DNA of 64,000 nucleotides from Kordiimonas aestuarii (GCF_025574465.1 NZ_JAOBPP010000019.1:186001-250000); one strand, 5' to 3'. Positions 46,046 through 55,904 are shown, counted from the first letter of the stretch. Numbers and translations are program-made. The notes: generated by a model from the letters alone, not told the origin.

Positions 46046-46636
46046 TTATTGGTCGCGGGGGCGTCGGTCTACACGCTCACCTCGCTTGCTCGCTTTCCCT
46101 GGGTCGGCCGGGCGCTTACCCATTTGCATATCATGCATCGCTCCAACAGCTTCCTGCGGAGAAATGCGGCAATCATGGTCTTTGTCGGCAGCTAAAAACT
46201 GGCTGTTGGGAACCGCCACAAGCTCTTCGACAGAAACACGGCTGTCTCCGTTTGCATCGACCCGGATAAAATCAAAAAACAGGAAAGACTTGTCTTCAAA
46301 CTTTGCGTGGCGGTATTCGCCGCTTGCTAGCAGGCCATCCTTGTCCTCATCCAGAAGGCGGAAAAGGCGGCTACGGGAGACATTGATGTCGTCGCAAGTG
46401 GCGGCACCATCATTATTATAGTCCCAGCGCTCGATATAGCGGCTGACCATCTGCTCCATACGGCCAGGGTCCATTTCAGGTCCTTCCGGCGCCCCGCGTC
46501 GTTCCCCCGGGTGTTTGCTGGCACAGGCCGATAAAATGATCGTGGTCGATAGCAGAAGGATGGCCGAGGGCTTGAAGTGCATTAAAAATCTCGCTGTCAT
46601 GACGGGGCTTGTTGGCATTATACGCGGTCGTTGCAT
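46046..46636 (-). CDS. EF-hand calcium-binding lipoprotein
   Basis: This roughly 196-residue product has a lipoprotein signal ending at STTIILSAC, followed by a proline- and arginine-rich stretch. Four EF-hand-like loops are visible: DYNNDGAATCDD, DEDKDGLLASGE, DANGDSRVSVEE and DKDHDCRISPQE. The first two match the 12-residue consensus closely; the last two lack the central glycine. It should bind calcium at the outer membrane or periplasm. The start is uncertain: 46636 has AAGGG three to four bases away, while 46582 (MHFKPSAILLL) gives a more compact signal peptide. It diverges from serC. Confidence 0.78.
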   Translation of the reverse strand: MQRPRIMPTSPVMTARFLMHFKPSAILLLSTTIILSACASKHPGERRGAPEGPEMDPGRMEQMVSRYIERWDYNNDGAATCDDINVSRSRLFRLLDEDKDGLLASGEYRHAKFEDKSFLFFDFIRVDANGDSRVSVEELVAVPNSQFLAADKDHDCRISPQEAVGAMHDMQMGKRPADPGKASKRGERVDRRPRDQ

Positions 46637-46739
46637 TTTCCCTTCGGTGCTGCCCGTTTCGCCCGCAAGATCGTTACAAAAACTTCTCTTCACCGATACA
46701 AATCTTTCATTGACTCTATCCACGCTTTCTATAATTTCC

Positions 46740-46845
46740 GTCCCCGGTACTTCCCCCAACTGGGAAGCAGTCGTCTGTGAGGTCGGCACTCATTTTTGGG
46801 ACACGCCTCCCCAACGAGGCGCTTGCTATCTGGAAGGATAGAGAC
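46740..46845 (+). ncRNA. Structured leader of serC, candidate serC RNA motif
   Basis: A closing stem, GTCCC (46740-46744) with GGGAC (46798-46802), encloses a perfect hairpin, CTTCCC (46750-46755) with GGGAAG (46762-46767). A second perfect hairpin follows, CGCCTC (46804-46809) with GAGGCG (46816-46821), ending 11 bases before the ribosome site GGAAGGA of serC. A conserved serC RNA motif is known upstream of serC-serA in alphaproteobacteria. The location and hairpin pattern fit, but the match to that motif has not been tested. Confidence 0.5.
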
Positions 46846-48003
46846 ATGACAAAGCCTACTACTGCGCCTCGGCGCCCGGAGTTTAGCTCGGGCCCGTGTG
46901 CCAAGCGTCCCGGTTGGAGTGTGGACGCGCTTCAGAATGCCGCTCTTGGGCGTTCTCACCGTGCAAAGCCTGGCAAAGCCAAGCTGAAGTACGCTATCGA
47001 CAAAACCCGTGAAATTCTTGGTGTGCCGGATGATTACCGCATCGGCATCGTGCCTGCGTCTGACACTGGCGCGGTTGAGATGGCCTTGTGGTCCATGCTC
47101 GGCGCTCGTCCCGTGGACATGCTGGCTTGGGAAAGTTTTGGCGCAGGTTGGGTAACCGACGTAGCCAAGCAGCTCAAGCTTGAGAAAGTCCGCATCTTTA
47201 ACGCGCCATATGGTGACTTGCCGGATCTGGATGCTGTTGACCCCGAACATGACGTTGTCTTCACATGGAATGGTACAACATCCGGAGTGAAGGTGCCTGC
47301 GGCTGACTGGATCGCGGATGACCGCAAGGGCCTGACCATTTGTGACGCGACTTCGGCGGCATTTGCAATGGACCTGCCGTTCGAGAAGCTCGATGTCGTC
47401 ACCTATAGCTGGCAGAAGGTGCTGGGCGGTGAAGCAGCCCACGGCATGCTGATCCTCAGCCCACGCGCGGTTGAACGGCTTGAAAGTTACACGCCGGCAT
47501 GGCCACTGCCAAAAATCTTCCGTCTCACCAAAGGCGGTAAGCTGATTGAAGGCATCTTTGTTGGCGAAACCATCAACACGCCGTCCATGCTGTGTGTCGA
47601 GGATTATATCGACGCGCTCGAGTGGGCAGAGGGCCTTGGTGGCCTTAAGGCGTTGATTGCCAAATCCGAAGCCAACCTTAAGGTTCTTGCTGACTGGGTT
47701 GAAAAAACCGACTGGGTCGCCTTTCTGGCCTCTGACCCGGCAACACGGTCCAACACCAGTGTCTGCCTGAAGGTTGTGGACCCATGGTTCGCTGGCCTTG
47801 AAGAAGAAGCGCAGGCTGCGGTGCCGAAGAAGCTTGCGGCACTGTTGGATGAAGAAGGCGTGGCCTATGACATCGGTGCTTATCGCGACGCCCCTCCGGG
47901 TCTCAGGATATGGGCGGGTGCCACGGTGGACGCTGATGACCTGTCAGCACTGACAGCATGGCTTGACTGGGCTTATGCGTCGGTGAAAGCCGCGCACGCC
48001 TGA
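46846..48003 (+). CDS. serC: Phosphoserine aminotransferase
   Basis: SerC transaminates 3-phosphohydroxypyruvate to phosphoserine with PLP. The 385-residue protein begins with [16 protein letters not shown], the opening of the alphaproteobacterial/archaeal-type SerC. It contains [27 protein letters not shown] (PLP aspartate) and [16 protein letters not shown] with the Schiff-base lysine. The start at 46846 has GGAAGGA upstream; the in-frame codon at 46777 lies inside the structured leader. serA follows after a GC hairpin. Confidence 0.96.
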   Translation: MTKPTTAPRRPEFSSGPCAKRPGWSVDALQNAALGRSHRAKPGKAKLKYAIDKTREILGVPDDYRIGIVPASDTGAVEMALWSMLGARPVDMLAWESFGAGWVTDVAKQLKLEKVRIFNAPYGDLPDLDAVDPEHDVVFTWNGTTSGVKVPAADWIADDRKGLTICDATSAAFAMDLPFEKLDVVTYSWQKVLGGEAAHGMLILSPRAVERLESYTPAWPLPKIFRLTKGGKLIEGIFVGETINTPSMLCVEDYIDALEWAEGLGGLKALIAKSEANLKVLADWVEKTDWVAFLASDPATRSNTSVCLKVVDPWFAGLEEEAQAAVPKKLAALLDEEGVAYDIGAYRDAPPGLRIWAGATVDADDLSALTAWLDWAYASVKAAHA

Positions 48004-48014
48004 TAGAATAAAGG

Positions 48015-48041
48015 GGGGCCGGCACGCCGCCGTGCGGCCCC
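48015..48041 (+). promoter_or_regulatory. GC-rich hairpin between serC and serA
   Basis: GGGGCCGGCACG (48015-48026) pairs with CGTGCGGCCCC (48031-48041), with one bulged base and a four-base loop. No T run follows, so it is not a classical terminator. It may stabilise upstream mRNA or lower serA expression. Confidence 0.5.
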
Positions 48042-48080
48042 GCCAAATTCCAGATTTCAAAAGACAGAGAAGGAATGATC

Positions 48081-49670
48081 ATGCCAAAAGTGCTGATTTC
48101 CGACAAAATGAGCCCGCTTGCGGAAAAAACGTTCAAGGACGCTGGCGTTGACGTTGACTATAAGCCCGGCCTCGACAAGGACCAATTGCTGAAGATCATC
48201 GGTGACTATGACGGTCTTGCTATCCGGTCGTCCACCAAGGTGACACCAAAGGTGCTGGAAGCCGCGAAAAAGCTGAAGGTTATTGGCCGTGCCGGCATCG
48301 GGGTGGACAATGTTGATGTGCCTGCGGCTACCAACGCCGGTGTGGTGGTGATGAACACGCCGTTCGGCAACTCCATCACAACGGCCGAACACGCCATTGC
48401 CATGATGATGGCGCTTGCGCGCCAGATCCCGCAGGCCAACGCGTCCACACATGCTGGTAAATGGGAAAAATCCAAATTCATGGGTGTTGAGCTGACAGGC
48501 AAAACACTTGGCCTTATCGGCTGCGGCAACATCGGTTCCGTCGTGGCGGAGCGTGCGCTTGGCCTCAAGATGAAAGTGGTTGCCTTCGATCCCTTTCTCG
48601 CGCCAGAGCGTGCCGCCGATCTTGGCGTGGCAAAGGCCGAACTTGATGAGGTTTTTGCCCGCGCGGATGTGCTGACTTTGCACACACCACTGACGGATCA
48701 GACGCGCGGTATCGTGGGTAAGGACGCCTTCGGGAAGATGAAAGACGGCGTGCGTATCGTGAACTGCGCCCGTGGTGGCCTTGTTGATGAGGTGGCGCTT
48801 CTTGAAGCATTGAAAAGCGGCAAGGTCGCCGGTGCCGCGCTGGACGTGTTTGAGGTTGAGCCAGCGACAGAAAACCCGCTTTTTGGCCATGACAATGTGA
48901 TCTGTACGCCGCACCTTGGTGCATCCACCACCGAAGCACAGGTAAATGTGGCACTTCAGGTGGCGGAGCAGATGTCAGACTATCTGCTGACAGGCGCTGT
49001 GACCAATGCGCTTAACATGCCATCCGTCAGCGCCGAGGACGCGCCAAAACTGCAGCCCTACATGAAGCTTGCCGAAGAGATTGGCGGGTTTGCAGGCCAA
49101 CTGACCGAACATGGTCTCAAGCGCATCGTGATCGAGTATGAAGGTCATGTCTCGGGCCTCAACACCAAGCCGCTGACAGCCGTCGTGCTTGAAGGCCTAT
49201 TGTCGCCACTCATGGATAGCGTGAACATGGTCAATGCGCCGGTTATCGCCAAAGAACGTGGTGTGCAGGTGACAGAGGTCAAACATGACCGCGAGGGTGA
49301 CTATCACACAGGCATCAAGCTGACGGTAGAAACCGAGAAGCGCACCCGTACGGTATCCGGCACCTTGTTTGCCGACCGCATGCCACGGATCGTTGAGGTT
49401 AACGGTGTCAGGCTTGAGGCGGAGCTCGCGCCAAATATGCTGTATGTTGTGAACGACGACAAACCGGGTTTCATCGGTGCCCTAGGCTCGCTCCTCGGCT
49501 ACAATGGTGTCAACATCGCGACGTTCGCGCTTGGGCGCCGTATCGAAGGCGAGGAAGCGGTGGCGCTTGTTGCAGTGGACGTGCCGCTCAAGGATATTGT
49601 ACTTGACCAAGTGTCCGCGCTCGCCCATGTACGTCAGGCAAAACGGCTGTCCTTTCGGGCAGACAAATAA
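48081..49670 (+). CDS. serA: D-3-phosphoglycerate dehydrogenase
   Basis: SerA commits 3-phosphoglycerate to serine synthesis. The 529 residues are the long form. They comprise a catalytic/NAD domain (GRAGIGVDNVDVPAAT; LGLIGCGNIGSVVAERAL; IVNCARGGLVDE; DVFEVEPATENPLFGHDNVICTPHLGAST), an intervening ASB domain, and a C-terminal ACT domain (KPGFIGALGSLLGYNGVNIA) for serine feedback. The ATG at 48081 has AGGA six bases upstream; the earlier ATG at 48075 is too close to it. Confidence 0.97.
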   Translation: MPKVLISDKMSPLAEKTFKDAGVDVDYKPGLDKDQLLKIIGDYDGLAIRSSTKVTPKVLEAAKKLKVIGRAGIGVDNVDVPAATNAGVVVMNTPFGNSITTAEHAIAMMMALARQIPQANASTHAGKWEKSKFMGVELTGKTLGLIGCGNIGSVVAERALGLKMKVVAFDPFLAPERAADLGVAKAELDEVFARADVLTLHTPLTDQTRGIVGKDAFGKMKDGVRIVNCARGGLVDEVALLEALKSGKVAGAALDVFEVEPATENPLFGHDNVICTPHLGASTTEAQVNVALQVAEQMSDYLLTGAVTNALNMPSVSAEDAPKLQPYMKLAEEIGGFAGQLTEHGLKRIVIEYEGHVSGLNTKPLTAVVLEGLLSPLMDSVNMVNAPVIAKERGVQVTEVKHDREGDYHTGIKLTVETEKRTRTVSGTLFADRMPRIVEVNGVRLEAELAPNMLYVVNDDKPGFIGALGSLLGYNGVNIATFALGRRIEGEEAVALVAVDVPLKDIVLDQVSALAHVRQAKRLSFRADK

Positions 49671-49706
49671 GGTTTGATGTAAATAACAGAGAAAGGGAGC
49701 GGACCC

Positions 49707-50882
49707 ATGAACGGTCCCAGACAACAGATGACGGGCTCAGCTTATGCCCGTCAGGCTTTGTTGCCGGAAGGATTTCGTGACCAGTTGAGCCCAAAGGCTG
49801 AGCAGGAAGCCGCTTTGGTGCGCGGTCTTGTGGATAGCTTCCTTTCTCATGGATACGACAGGGTGTCGCCGCCGCTGGTGGAATATGAAGACAGCCTGCT
49901 TGTGGGGCCGGGTGCTTCGCGGGCGAAACAGCTTTTCCGCCTGATGGATCCGGACACCCAGCGCATGATGGCGATTCGCGCAGACATGACCATCCAGATG
50001 GCCCGTCTTGCCGCGACGCGGCTGACAGATGCACCGCGTCCCTTGCGCCTTGCCTACACCGGTAACGTGTTGCGTACCAAGGGCAGCCAGATGCGGCCGG
50101 ACCGTCAGTTTGTTCAGGCCGGGGTGGAGCTTGTTGGCGCTCCCAGCCTCGAGGCAGAACTTGAAGTGGTCATACTGGCGGTGGAAGCTCTTGAAGCAGT
50201 TGGCCTTACTGATATCTCGCTGGACCTGACCATTGCACCGCTTGTCGCACAAATGTGTGATGCCCATAAGTTGACCGGCGATGTGCGCGCGATGGTGTTC
50301 GAGGCGCTTGACGCCAAGGACATTGGCGCGCTGGCGGCGCTTGATGGCGCGGCACGCGACGAATTTGAAGTGTTGTTGAATGCAACGGGCCCTGGCGCGC
50401 GGGCGGTGAAGTTGCTGCGTGGTCTTGAACTCAAGGGCACGCCGGGTAAACTGGTGGCGCGTCTTGGGCGGCTGCTCGATATGATTGTGGAACGGTTTCC
50501 AAGCCTGTCCGTTACAATTGACCCATGCGAAAGCCATGGCTTTGAGTATAAATCAGGGATCGGATTCGCGCTTTTCTCTAAGGGCGGGGAAGGCGAACTG
50601 GGCCGTGGCGGGCGCTATCTGGTTACACACCCTGACGGGCATGAGGAAGAAGCGACCGGCTTTTCGGTCTATCTTGACAGCCTGATGAAGGCTTTGCCTG
50701 AGGCGGCAGCAGCTCAAAAAGTCTATTTACCCCATGGGGTTGAGGCTAGTGTGGGGGGGAGGCTACGGGGCGAAGGCTGGCGCACGGTGCAGGCTTTGGC
50801 GGCAGAGCCGGACGCCAGAGAGGAAGCTGTTCGTCTGGGTTGCAGCCATATCTTCCTTGATGATCAGATCAAGGCCGTTTAA
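49707..50882 (+). CDS. hisZ: ATP phosphoribosyltransferase regulatory subunit HisZ
   Basis: HisZ is a histidyl-tRNA synthetase paralogue without aminoacylation activity that regulates short-form HisG. The 391 residues include [25 protein letters not shown], the class II motif 2 region [17 protein letters not shown] and [14 protein letters not shown], and [20 protein letters not shown]. They lack an anticodon-binding domain. A true HisRS would be longer at the C-terminus. It is followed by purA, a common pairing in alphaproteobacteria. Confidence 0.92.
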   Translation: MNGPRQQMTGSAYARQALLPEGFRDQLSPKAEQEAALVRGLVDSFLSHGYDRVSPPLVEYEDSLLVGPGASRAKQLFRLMDPDTQRMMAIRADMTIQMARLAATRLTDAPRPLRLAYTGNVLRTKGSQMRPDRQFVQAGVELVGAPSLEAELEVVILAVEALEAVGLTDISLDLTIAPLVAQMCDAHKLTGDVRAMVFEALDAKDIGALAALDGAARDEFEVLLNATGPGARAVKLLRGLELKGTPGKLVARLGRLLDMIVERFPSLSVTIDPCESHGFEYKSGIGFALFSKGGEGELGRGGRYLVTHPDGHEEEATGFSVYLDSLMKALPEAAAAQKVYLPHGVEASVGGRLRGEGWRTVQALAAEPDAREEAVRLGCSHIFLDDQIKAV

Positions 50883-50920
50883 AAGCTCGTTTTTTACAGA
50901 TTCCAAGAAGGGGATTTCGC

Positions 50921-52213
50921 ATGGGCAACGTTGTTGTTGTTGGCTCGCAGTGGGGCGACGAGGGCAAAGGCAAAATCGTTGATTGGCTCTCTGAGCGCGC
51001 AGATGTTGTCGTGCGCTTCCAGGGTGGCCACAACGCAGGCCACACGCTCGTTGTCGACGGCACTGTCTATAAGCTTTCCCTGTTGCCTTCGGGTATTGTA
51101 CGTGGTGGCAAAACCAGCGTCATCGGCAACGGTGTTGTCATTGACCCCTGGGCGCTGTTGTCCGAGATGGAAAAGCTGCGCGGGCAGGGTGTCGATATCT
51201 CGCCTGACAGTTTCCAGATTGCTGCAAACGCAACCCTTATCATGCCGTATCACCGCGAGCTTGACGCCATCCGCGAGGACGCCACGACAGGCGTGAAAAT
51301 CGGCACGACCCGTCGCGGTATCGGCCCGGCCTACGAAGACAAGGTTGGCCGTCGTGCGCTGCGTGTTTGCGACCTGCAATCGCGCGAGATGATCGAAGCC
51401 CGTCTTGACGTAGCGCTGACGCACCATAACGCGGTACGCCGTGGCCTTGGTCATGAGGAGTTCAGCGCCAAGGAAGTGGCTGATCAGTTAATGGAACTGG
51501 CGCCCCAAATCCTGCCGTATATGACCAATGTCTGGCGCACGCTGGATGCGGCGACAAAAGCGGGCAAGCGCATCCTGTTCGAGGGGGCACAAGGCACACT
51601 TCTGGATGTGGACCATGGGACATACCCGTTTGTAACTTCCTCGAACACCATCGCGGGGCAGGCGGCAGGTGGTTCCGGCCTTGGTGCCCGTGCCCTCAAC
51701 TATGTGCTTGGTATTACCAAGGCCTACACCACCCGTGTTGGCTCCGGGCCTTTTCCGACCGAACTGAATGATGAAATTGGCAAGCGCCTCGGCGAACGGG
51801 GCCATGAATTTGGCACCGTTACTGGTCGCTCGCGCCGTTGTGGCTGGTTTGATGCGGTGCTGGTACGCCAAAGCCTGACGATTGGCGGTGTGGACGGTAT
51901 CGCGCTGACGAAGCTGGACGTGCTCGACGGCCTTAAGGAAATCAAGGTCTGTATCGGCTATAAGCACAATGGCGAAACGATTGACTACTTGCCCTATGGC
52001 ATGGAAGATCAGGCCGCTGTTGAGCCGGTTTACGAGACCCTTGAAGGTTGGCAGGAAAGCACTTTTGGCGCGCGAAGCTGGGCGGACCTTCCAGCGACTG
52101 CCGTCAAGTATGTGCGCCGTGTCGAGGAATTGATCGGCGTGCCGGTTGCCCTATTGTCCACAAGTCCGGAGCGCAACGACACCATTCTGGTTCGCGACCC
52201 ATTCCTTGACTAA
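50921..52213 (+). CDS. purA: Adenylosuccinate synthetase
   Basis: PurA makes adenylosuccinate from IMP, aspartate and GTP. The 430-residue enzyme begins [20 protein letters not shown], containing the GTP-binding loop. It continues with [15 protein letters not shown], the active-site segment [51 protein letters not shown] and LTKLDVLDG. Length is normal. A terminator follows. Confidence 0.98.
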   Translation: MGNVVVVGSQWGDEGKGKIVDWLSERADVVVRFQGGHNAGHTLVVDGTVYKLSLLPSGIVRGGKTSVIGNGVVIDPWALLSEMEKLRGQGVDISPDSFQIAANATLIMPYHRELDAIREDATTGVKIGTTRRGIGPAYEDKVGRRALRVCDLQSREMIEARLDVALTHHNAVRRGLGHEEFSAKEVADQLMELAPQILPYMTNVWRTLDAATKAGKRILFEGAQGTLLDVDHGTYPFVTSSNTIAGQAAGGSGLGARALNYVLGITKAYTTRVGSGPFPTELNDEIGKRLGERGHEFGTVTGRSRRCGWFDAVLVRQSLTIGGVDGIALTKLDVLDGLKEIKVCIGYKHNGETIDYLPYGMEDQAAVEPVYETLEGWQESTFGARSWADLPATAVKYVRRVEELIGVPVALLSTSPERNDTILVRDPFLD

Positions 52214-52256
52214 CGAATGATTTCCGCCGTTGCGGAAGTGACAAAAATGCAGCAAG

Positions 52257-52294
52257 AATGCCGCTAACTCCCCGGAGAAGCGGCATTTTTTTTG
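52257..52294 (+). terminator. Rho-independent terminator after purA
   Basis: AATGCCGCT (52257-52265) pairs perfectly with AGCGGCATT (52279-52287) around a 13-base loop and is followed by eight T. It ends the hisZ-purA transcript. Confidence 0.92.
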
Positions 52295-52428
52295 TTTCGG
52301 GTTGCTAATTTCTCACGAATGATTCAAATTTGTTAACCAAAAGCCATTATTGCTATGGCAATAATAAAAATGGCTCGCAGCGTTGGTTGGTTGGTGGGCC
52401 ATGGAATATTCACTAAGGGGAAGGTTAT

Positions 52429-54459
52429 TTGAGCGGCGATATCGCACCAGTTCCGGATGGGCAAAGCGCCTTTGGAGAGCGGTATGTCGTTGATTTTTCG
52501 GCACCGCTGACCGAATTCACGACCTTTGGTGGTGATGCCTTCAAGGCTTCCGATAAGGAGCGTCCTGGAAAAGAAATTTATGCGCTGATTCATCATCCGA
52601 CCATACCAATGCGGAATGATATTTACCGTAGCTTGAAAGCGCGCCCGGTCTCCAACGTTGTTAATCCTGTCGACAGAGGGTTGATGACGGTGGATCAAGG
52701 TGGCCGCCGTCAGCGTTTGGTAACGATATTTGAACGCCCTTCTGGAGGGGCTCTTTTTGGGCCGGACGGTCGGGTAAACCCTCGTGTGAATACGAACCGC
52801 CTGCGTCAAAGCGTGGTGCTGTCGGCACTCAAGGCCGTTGCAGCCTTACATAAACGCGGTTTTACCCATCGCTCCATCCTGCCGACAAATATGTATTTTG
52901 TCTCCAATGATAGCGAGGAAGTGTGCCTAGGCGAATGCTACAGCGCGCCGCCCGGCTACAAACAGCCCTTCGCACTGGAGACGCTTGAGGTTGCGCTTGC
53001 ACACGAAACCGCGCGCGGGAACGGTGACGCCAGTTGTGATTTCTACCAGTTAGGCGCTGCCCTGCAGAGCCTCTATTTTGGCGAGCAGCTATGGCGCGGA
53101 CGGGACCGTGACAGCATGTTGATGGCACGTATTAATCAGGGCTCTTTCTGGGCCTTGGGCGGTGGACGTGACATTCCCGGTGCGCTTGGTACCCTGGTGC
53201 GCGGCCTGATGGCGGATGAACTGGAAGAGCGCTGGTCGGCTGAGGATGTGCTGGACTGGTTTGAAGGCGTGGGCAAACCGAAGCGTACCAGCATGCGGGC
53301 CTGGTCAATGAACCGGCCGACCAATTTTAAAGGCGTTGCTTATGTTGACAGGCGCCTGCTTGCCGACGCTTTTGCGCGAGACCCTCGTGAGGCCGCTAAC
53401 TTCCTAAAAAGTCTGGACTTTCCGGCTTGGGTTCAGCTCTCCTTCCGCGACGAGATTTTGACCGAGCGCCTTGAGCAGGTATTGAAAGTGTCGACGGATA
53501 GCGGTTTGGGCGGTACGCGGCCTGACGACTACAAGATGGTCACACGGGTTTGCATGTTCATGCACCCCACCGGCCCTATCCACTACAAAGGATATTCGTT
53601 AATTCTGGATGGCTTGCCTTCGATGGTGACGGATGCCTTTGCGCGCGATGACCGCGACCTTCTTGGGATAATTCTGGAGATTCTGGATGAGCGCTTCCTG
53701 AACGCTTTGGGAGAGATATGTAGCGAACGAAATCCGAAGTTCCTCGGACAGGTGAGGGAGGTAAGACCTTTCATTCCGCTGGCAGGCAGCAAGCAACTCG
53801 GCCGCGGGATGGAGCGGGTACTTTATGGCCTGAACCCCATCCTGCCATGTATTAGCCAGCGCTTCAGCAATGTGTGGATTGGCTCTATCAAGCAGATGAT
53901 GCGCGCGCTTGATCGTCTGTCCGCAACAGGTGGAGCCAAAAACATCCTCCTTGATAGGCACGTGGCGGCATTTTGTGCGGCACACGGAACAGATCTTGAG
54001 CGCGAATTCAATAAACTTGCGGCCGCGCAGAATGATCCTGCGCGATTTAACAGTCTGTCGGCTGAGTTTTTTGGCATGTTGCAGCGGCGGTTCAAACTGG
54101 AATCCTTACCGCATTTGACAGAAAAACTGGTTGAGGGGCTGACCCCGGCGGTGAAGGGATTACGCAACAAGAAGCGCCGCGAGCGGGTGCAGCAGTTGCT
54201 GGAAAAAGTCAAAAAAGGGGGGGATATTTCCAAGTTGACCTCCGAAGTGAACATGGTTCGCATTCAGGCAGAGGACGCGCGAGAGTTTGCACAGGCGCGT
54301 AGTGCGATCATGAAGCTTGAGAAAGAGAAGACGAGGTTTAGCCGTAAGGTTCTGCCGACAGATACAGATGCCCGCAACAGAGGGTTGCGCGGCAGCCGCT
54401 GGGTTGCTTTCGCAGCCATGGCGTTGATCGGTTTCATGACATTCTTCCCGGGAGGCTGA
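52429..54459 (+). CDS. Pseudokinase-like protein with C-terminal membrane anchor
   Basis: This 676-residue protein has an N-terminal half that looks like a degenerate protein-kinase domain. An LKAVAALHKRGFTHRSILPTNMYF segment occupies the place of the HRD...N catalytic loop, but with HRS instead of HRD. The DFG aspartate appears replaced (LGECYS), and CDFYQLGAALQSLYFGE matches the subdomain IX helix. No glycine-rich loop or clear VAIK lysine is visible. Residues about 300-640 are helical and unfamiliar. A hydrophobic span near the C-terminus (WVAFAAMALIGFMTFF) would anchor it. The start is TTG with AAGGGGAAGG four bases upstream; an in-frame TAA at 52414 rules out a longer form. Function is unknown. 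Confidence 0.8.
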   Translation: MSGDIAPVPDGQSAFGERYVVDFSAPLTEFTTFGGDAFKASDKERPGKEIYALIHHPTIPMRNDIYRSLKARPVSNVVNPVDRGLMTVDQGGRRQRLVTIFERPSGGALFGPDGRVNPRVNTNRLRQSVVLSALKAVAALHKRGFTHRSILPTNMYFVSNDSEEVCLGECYSAPPGYKQPFALETLEVALAHETARGNGDASCDFYQLGAALQSLYFGEQLWRGRDRDSMLMARINQGSFWALGGGRDIPGALGTLVRGLMADELEERWSAEDVLDWFEGVGKPKRTSMRAWSMNRPTNFKGVAYVDRRLLADAFARDPREAANFLKSLDFPAWVQLSFRDEILTERLEQVLKVSTDSGLGGTRPDDYKMVTRVCMFMHPTGPIHYKGYSLILDGLPSMVTDAFARDDRDLLGIILEILDERFLNALGEICSERNPKFLGQVREVRPFIPLAGSKQLGRGMERVLYGLNPILPCISQRFSNVWIGSIKQMMRALDRLSATGGAKNILLDRHVAAFCAAHGTDLEREFNKLAAAQNDPARFNSLSAEFFGMLQRRFKLESLPHLTEKLVEGLTPAVKGLRNKKRRERVQQLLEKVKKGGDISKLTSEVNMVRIQAEDAREFAQARSAIMKLEKEKTRFSRKVLPTDTDARNRGLRGSRWVAFAAMALIGFMTFFPGG

Positions 54460-54460
54460 T

Positions 54461-54982
54461 GTGGCGAAAAAACCAATGAAAATGAGGCGTCGTCGCCCTC
54501 AGCAGGAGATGAACGGTTTCCTGCCGCTACTGTTTATTGCTCTTGTCGCCCTTGCACTCTTTAGCTGGCAGGTGTCGGTTCTGTTCCTTGTGGGGCTGGC
54601 GCCGTCACTGGTGCTTGGGGTCACCGGCAAAGGGGTGCACAAAACAGAAAAGCTACAGTGTGTAGGCTTCTCCAACATCGCAGGCATCATCCCCTTTGCG
54701 ATGCAGGTCTGGAGCCGACCGCGGGATTTCTCCATGATCGTTAGTGATCCGATCAATCTCGTCGCGATGTTTGGCTCTGCCGCTATTGGATATGCCCTGA
54801 TTTATGTTGGGCCGATGGTGGCCGCACAAATCCTTCAGGTGATGGCGCAGGATAAGCTAAAGACCATTGCACAGCAAAGACAAGCCTTGCTGGAGCTATG
54901 GGGCCCCGAGGTCCTCGGCGATCCGGGCAGTGAGGGCGATGAGCCCGCGTGGGCACAAGGGAAGCGTGGTGGCCGGACCTGA
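54461..54982 (+). CDS. Small integral membrane protein paired with the pseudokinase
   Basis: I do not recognise the family. The 173-residue product has a very basic N-terminus (MAKKPMKMRRRRPQQ) and three or four hydrophobic segments (about residues 19-54, 70-82 and 95-125). The second half is charged. The start is GTG, one base after the pseudokinase stop, so the two are almost certainly co-translated. A complex of the two at the inner membrane is inferred. It converges on rpoH. Confidence 0.75.
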   Translation: MAKKPMKMRRRRPQQEMNGFLPLLFIALVALALFSWQVSVLFLVGLAPSLVLGVTGKGVHKTEKLQCVGFSNIAGIIPFAMQVWSRPRDFSMIVSDPINLVAMFGSAAIGYALIYVGPMVAAQILQVMAQDKLKTIAQQRQALLELWGPEVLGDPGSEGDEPAWAQGKRGGRT

Positions 54983-55022
54983 TGCCCGGCCTCGCATGTG
55001 TTAGCAGTAATAATGCGCGGTA

Positions 55023-55904
55023 TTAGTTCCGTGCCATATTGGCAGCGGCCTGTTTCATGGCCTTTTGCACTTTTTCAAATGCGCGCACTTCAATTTGCCG
55101 AACCCGTTCGCGGCTAACACCATATTCCTGGCTCAGCTCTTCAAGCGTTTTTGGCGGTTCTGCCAGGCGGCGTTCGTTCAGGATATGACGTTCGCGTTCG
55201 TTAAGGTCCTCCATGGCATCCTGCAGCAGGGTCAGGCGGTTGGTGTGCTCTTCCTTCTCGGCAACCAGTGTTTCCTGATCAGGGGCATCGTCTACCAGCC
55301 AATCCTGCCATTCACCCTCGGCATCAGCTCGCAGCGGCGCATTCAGGGAGTGATCCATCGCGGACATACGGCGGTTCATATTCACGACATCCGTTTCGGG
55401 CACATCCAGCTTTTCTGCAATCTTTGTGACATGCTCTGGTAGCAGATCACCTTCCTCGATCGCCTCGATCTGGCCCTTGAGGCGGCGCAGGTTGAAGAAC
55501 AGTTTTTTCTGGGCCGCGGTCGTGCCGATTTTCACCAGTGACCAGCTGCGCAGGATATATTCCTGAATGGCAGCCCTGATCCACCACATGGCGTAAGTGG
55601 CAAGGCGGAAGCCTTTTTCTGCGTCAAACCGTTTCACAGCCTGCATCATGCCGACGTTGCCCTCTGCGATGAGGTCAGCCACCGGCAAGCCATACCCTCG
55701 GTAACCCATCGCAATCTTGGCAACAAGGCGCAAATGGCTGGTGACCAGTTTATGGGCTGCCTTGCGGTCCTTGTGTTCGGCCCAGGCTTTGGCCAGCATA
55801 TATTCCTCATTGGCTTCAAGCATGGGGAATTTGCGGATGTCCTGCAGATACTGGCTAAGACTACCTTCTGGCGAAAGTGTTGGCAGATTACTGAGATTGC
55901 TCAT
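55023..55904 (-). CDS. rpoH: RNA polymerase sigma-32 factor (heat shock)
   Basis: RpoH directs transcription of heat-shock genes. The 293 residues contain region 2 (LVTSHLRLVAKIAMGYRGYG; GFRLATYAMWWIRAAIQEYI), the RpoH-specific box QKKLFFNLRRLK near residue 133, and region 4 (LNERERHILNERRL; SQEYGVSRERVRQIEVRAFE). The box separates it from RpoD. FtsH, which degrades sigma-32 in E. coli, is also encoded in the window. Confidence 0.96.
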   Translation of the reverse strand: MSNLSNLPTLSPEGSLSQYLQDIRKFPMLEANEEYMLAKAWAEHKDRKAAHKLVTSHLRLVAKIAMGYRGYGLPVADLIAEGNVGMMQAVKRFDAEKGFRLATYAMWWIRAAIQEYILRSWSLVKIGTTAAQKKLFFNLRRLKGQIEAIEEGDLLPEHVTKIAEKLDVPETDVVNMNRRMSAMDHSLNAPLRADAEGEWQDWLVDDAPDQETLVAEKEEHTNRLTLLQDAMEDLNERERHILNERRLAEPPKTLEELSQEYGVSRERVRQIEVRAFEKVQKAMKQAAANMARN

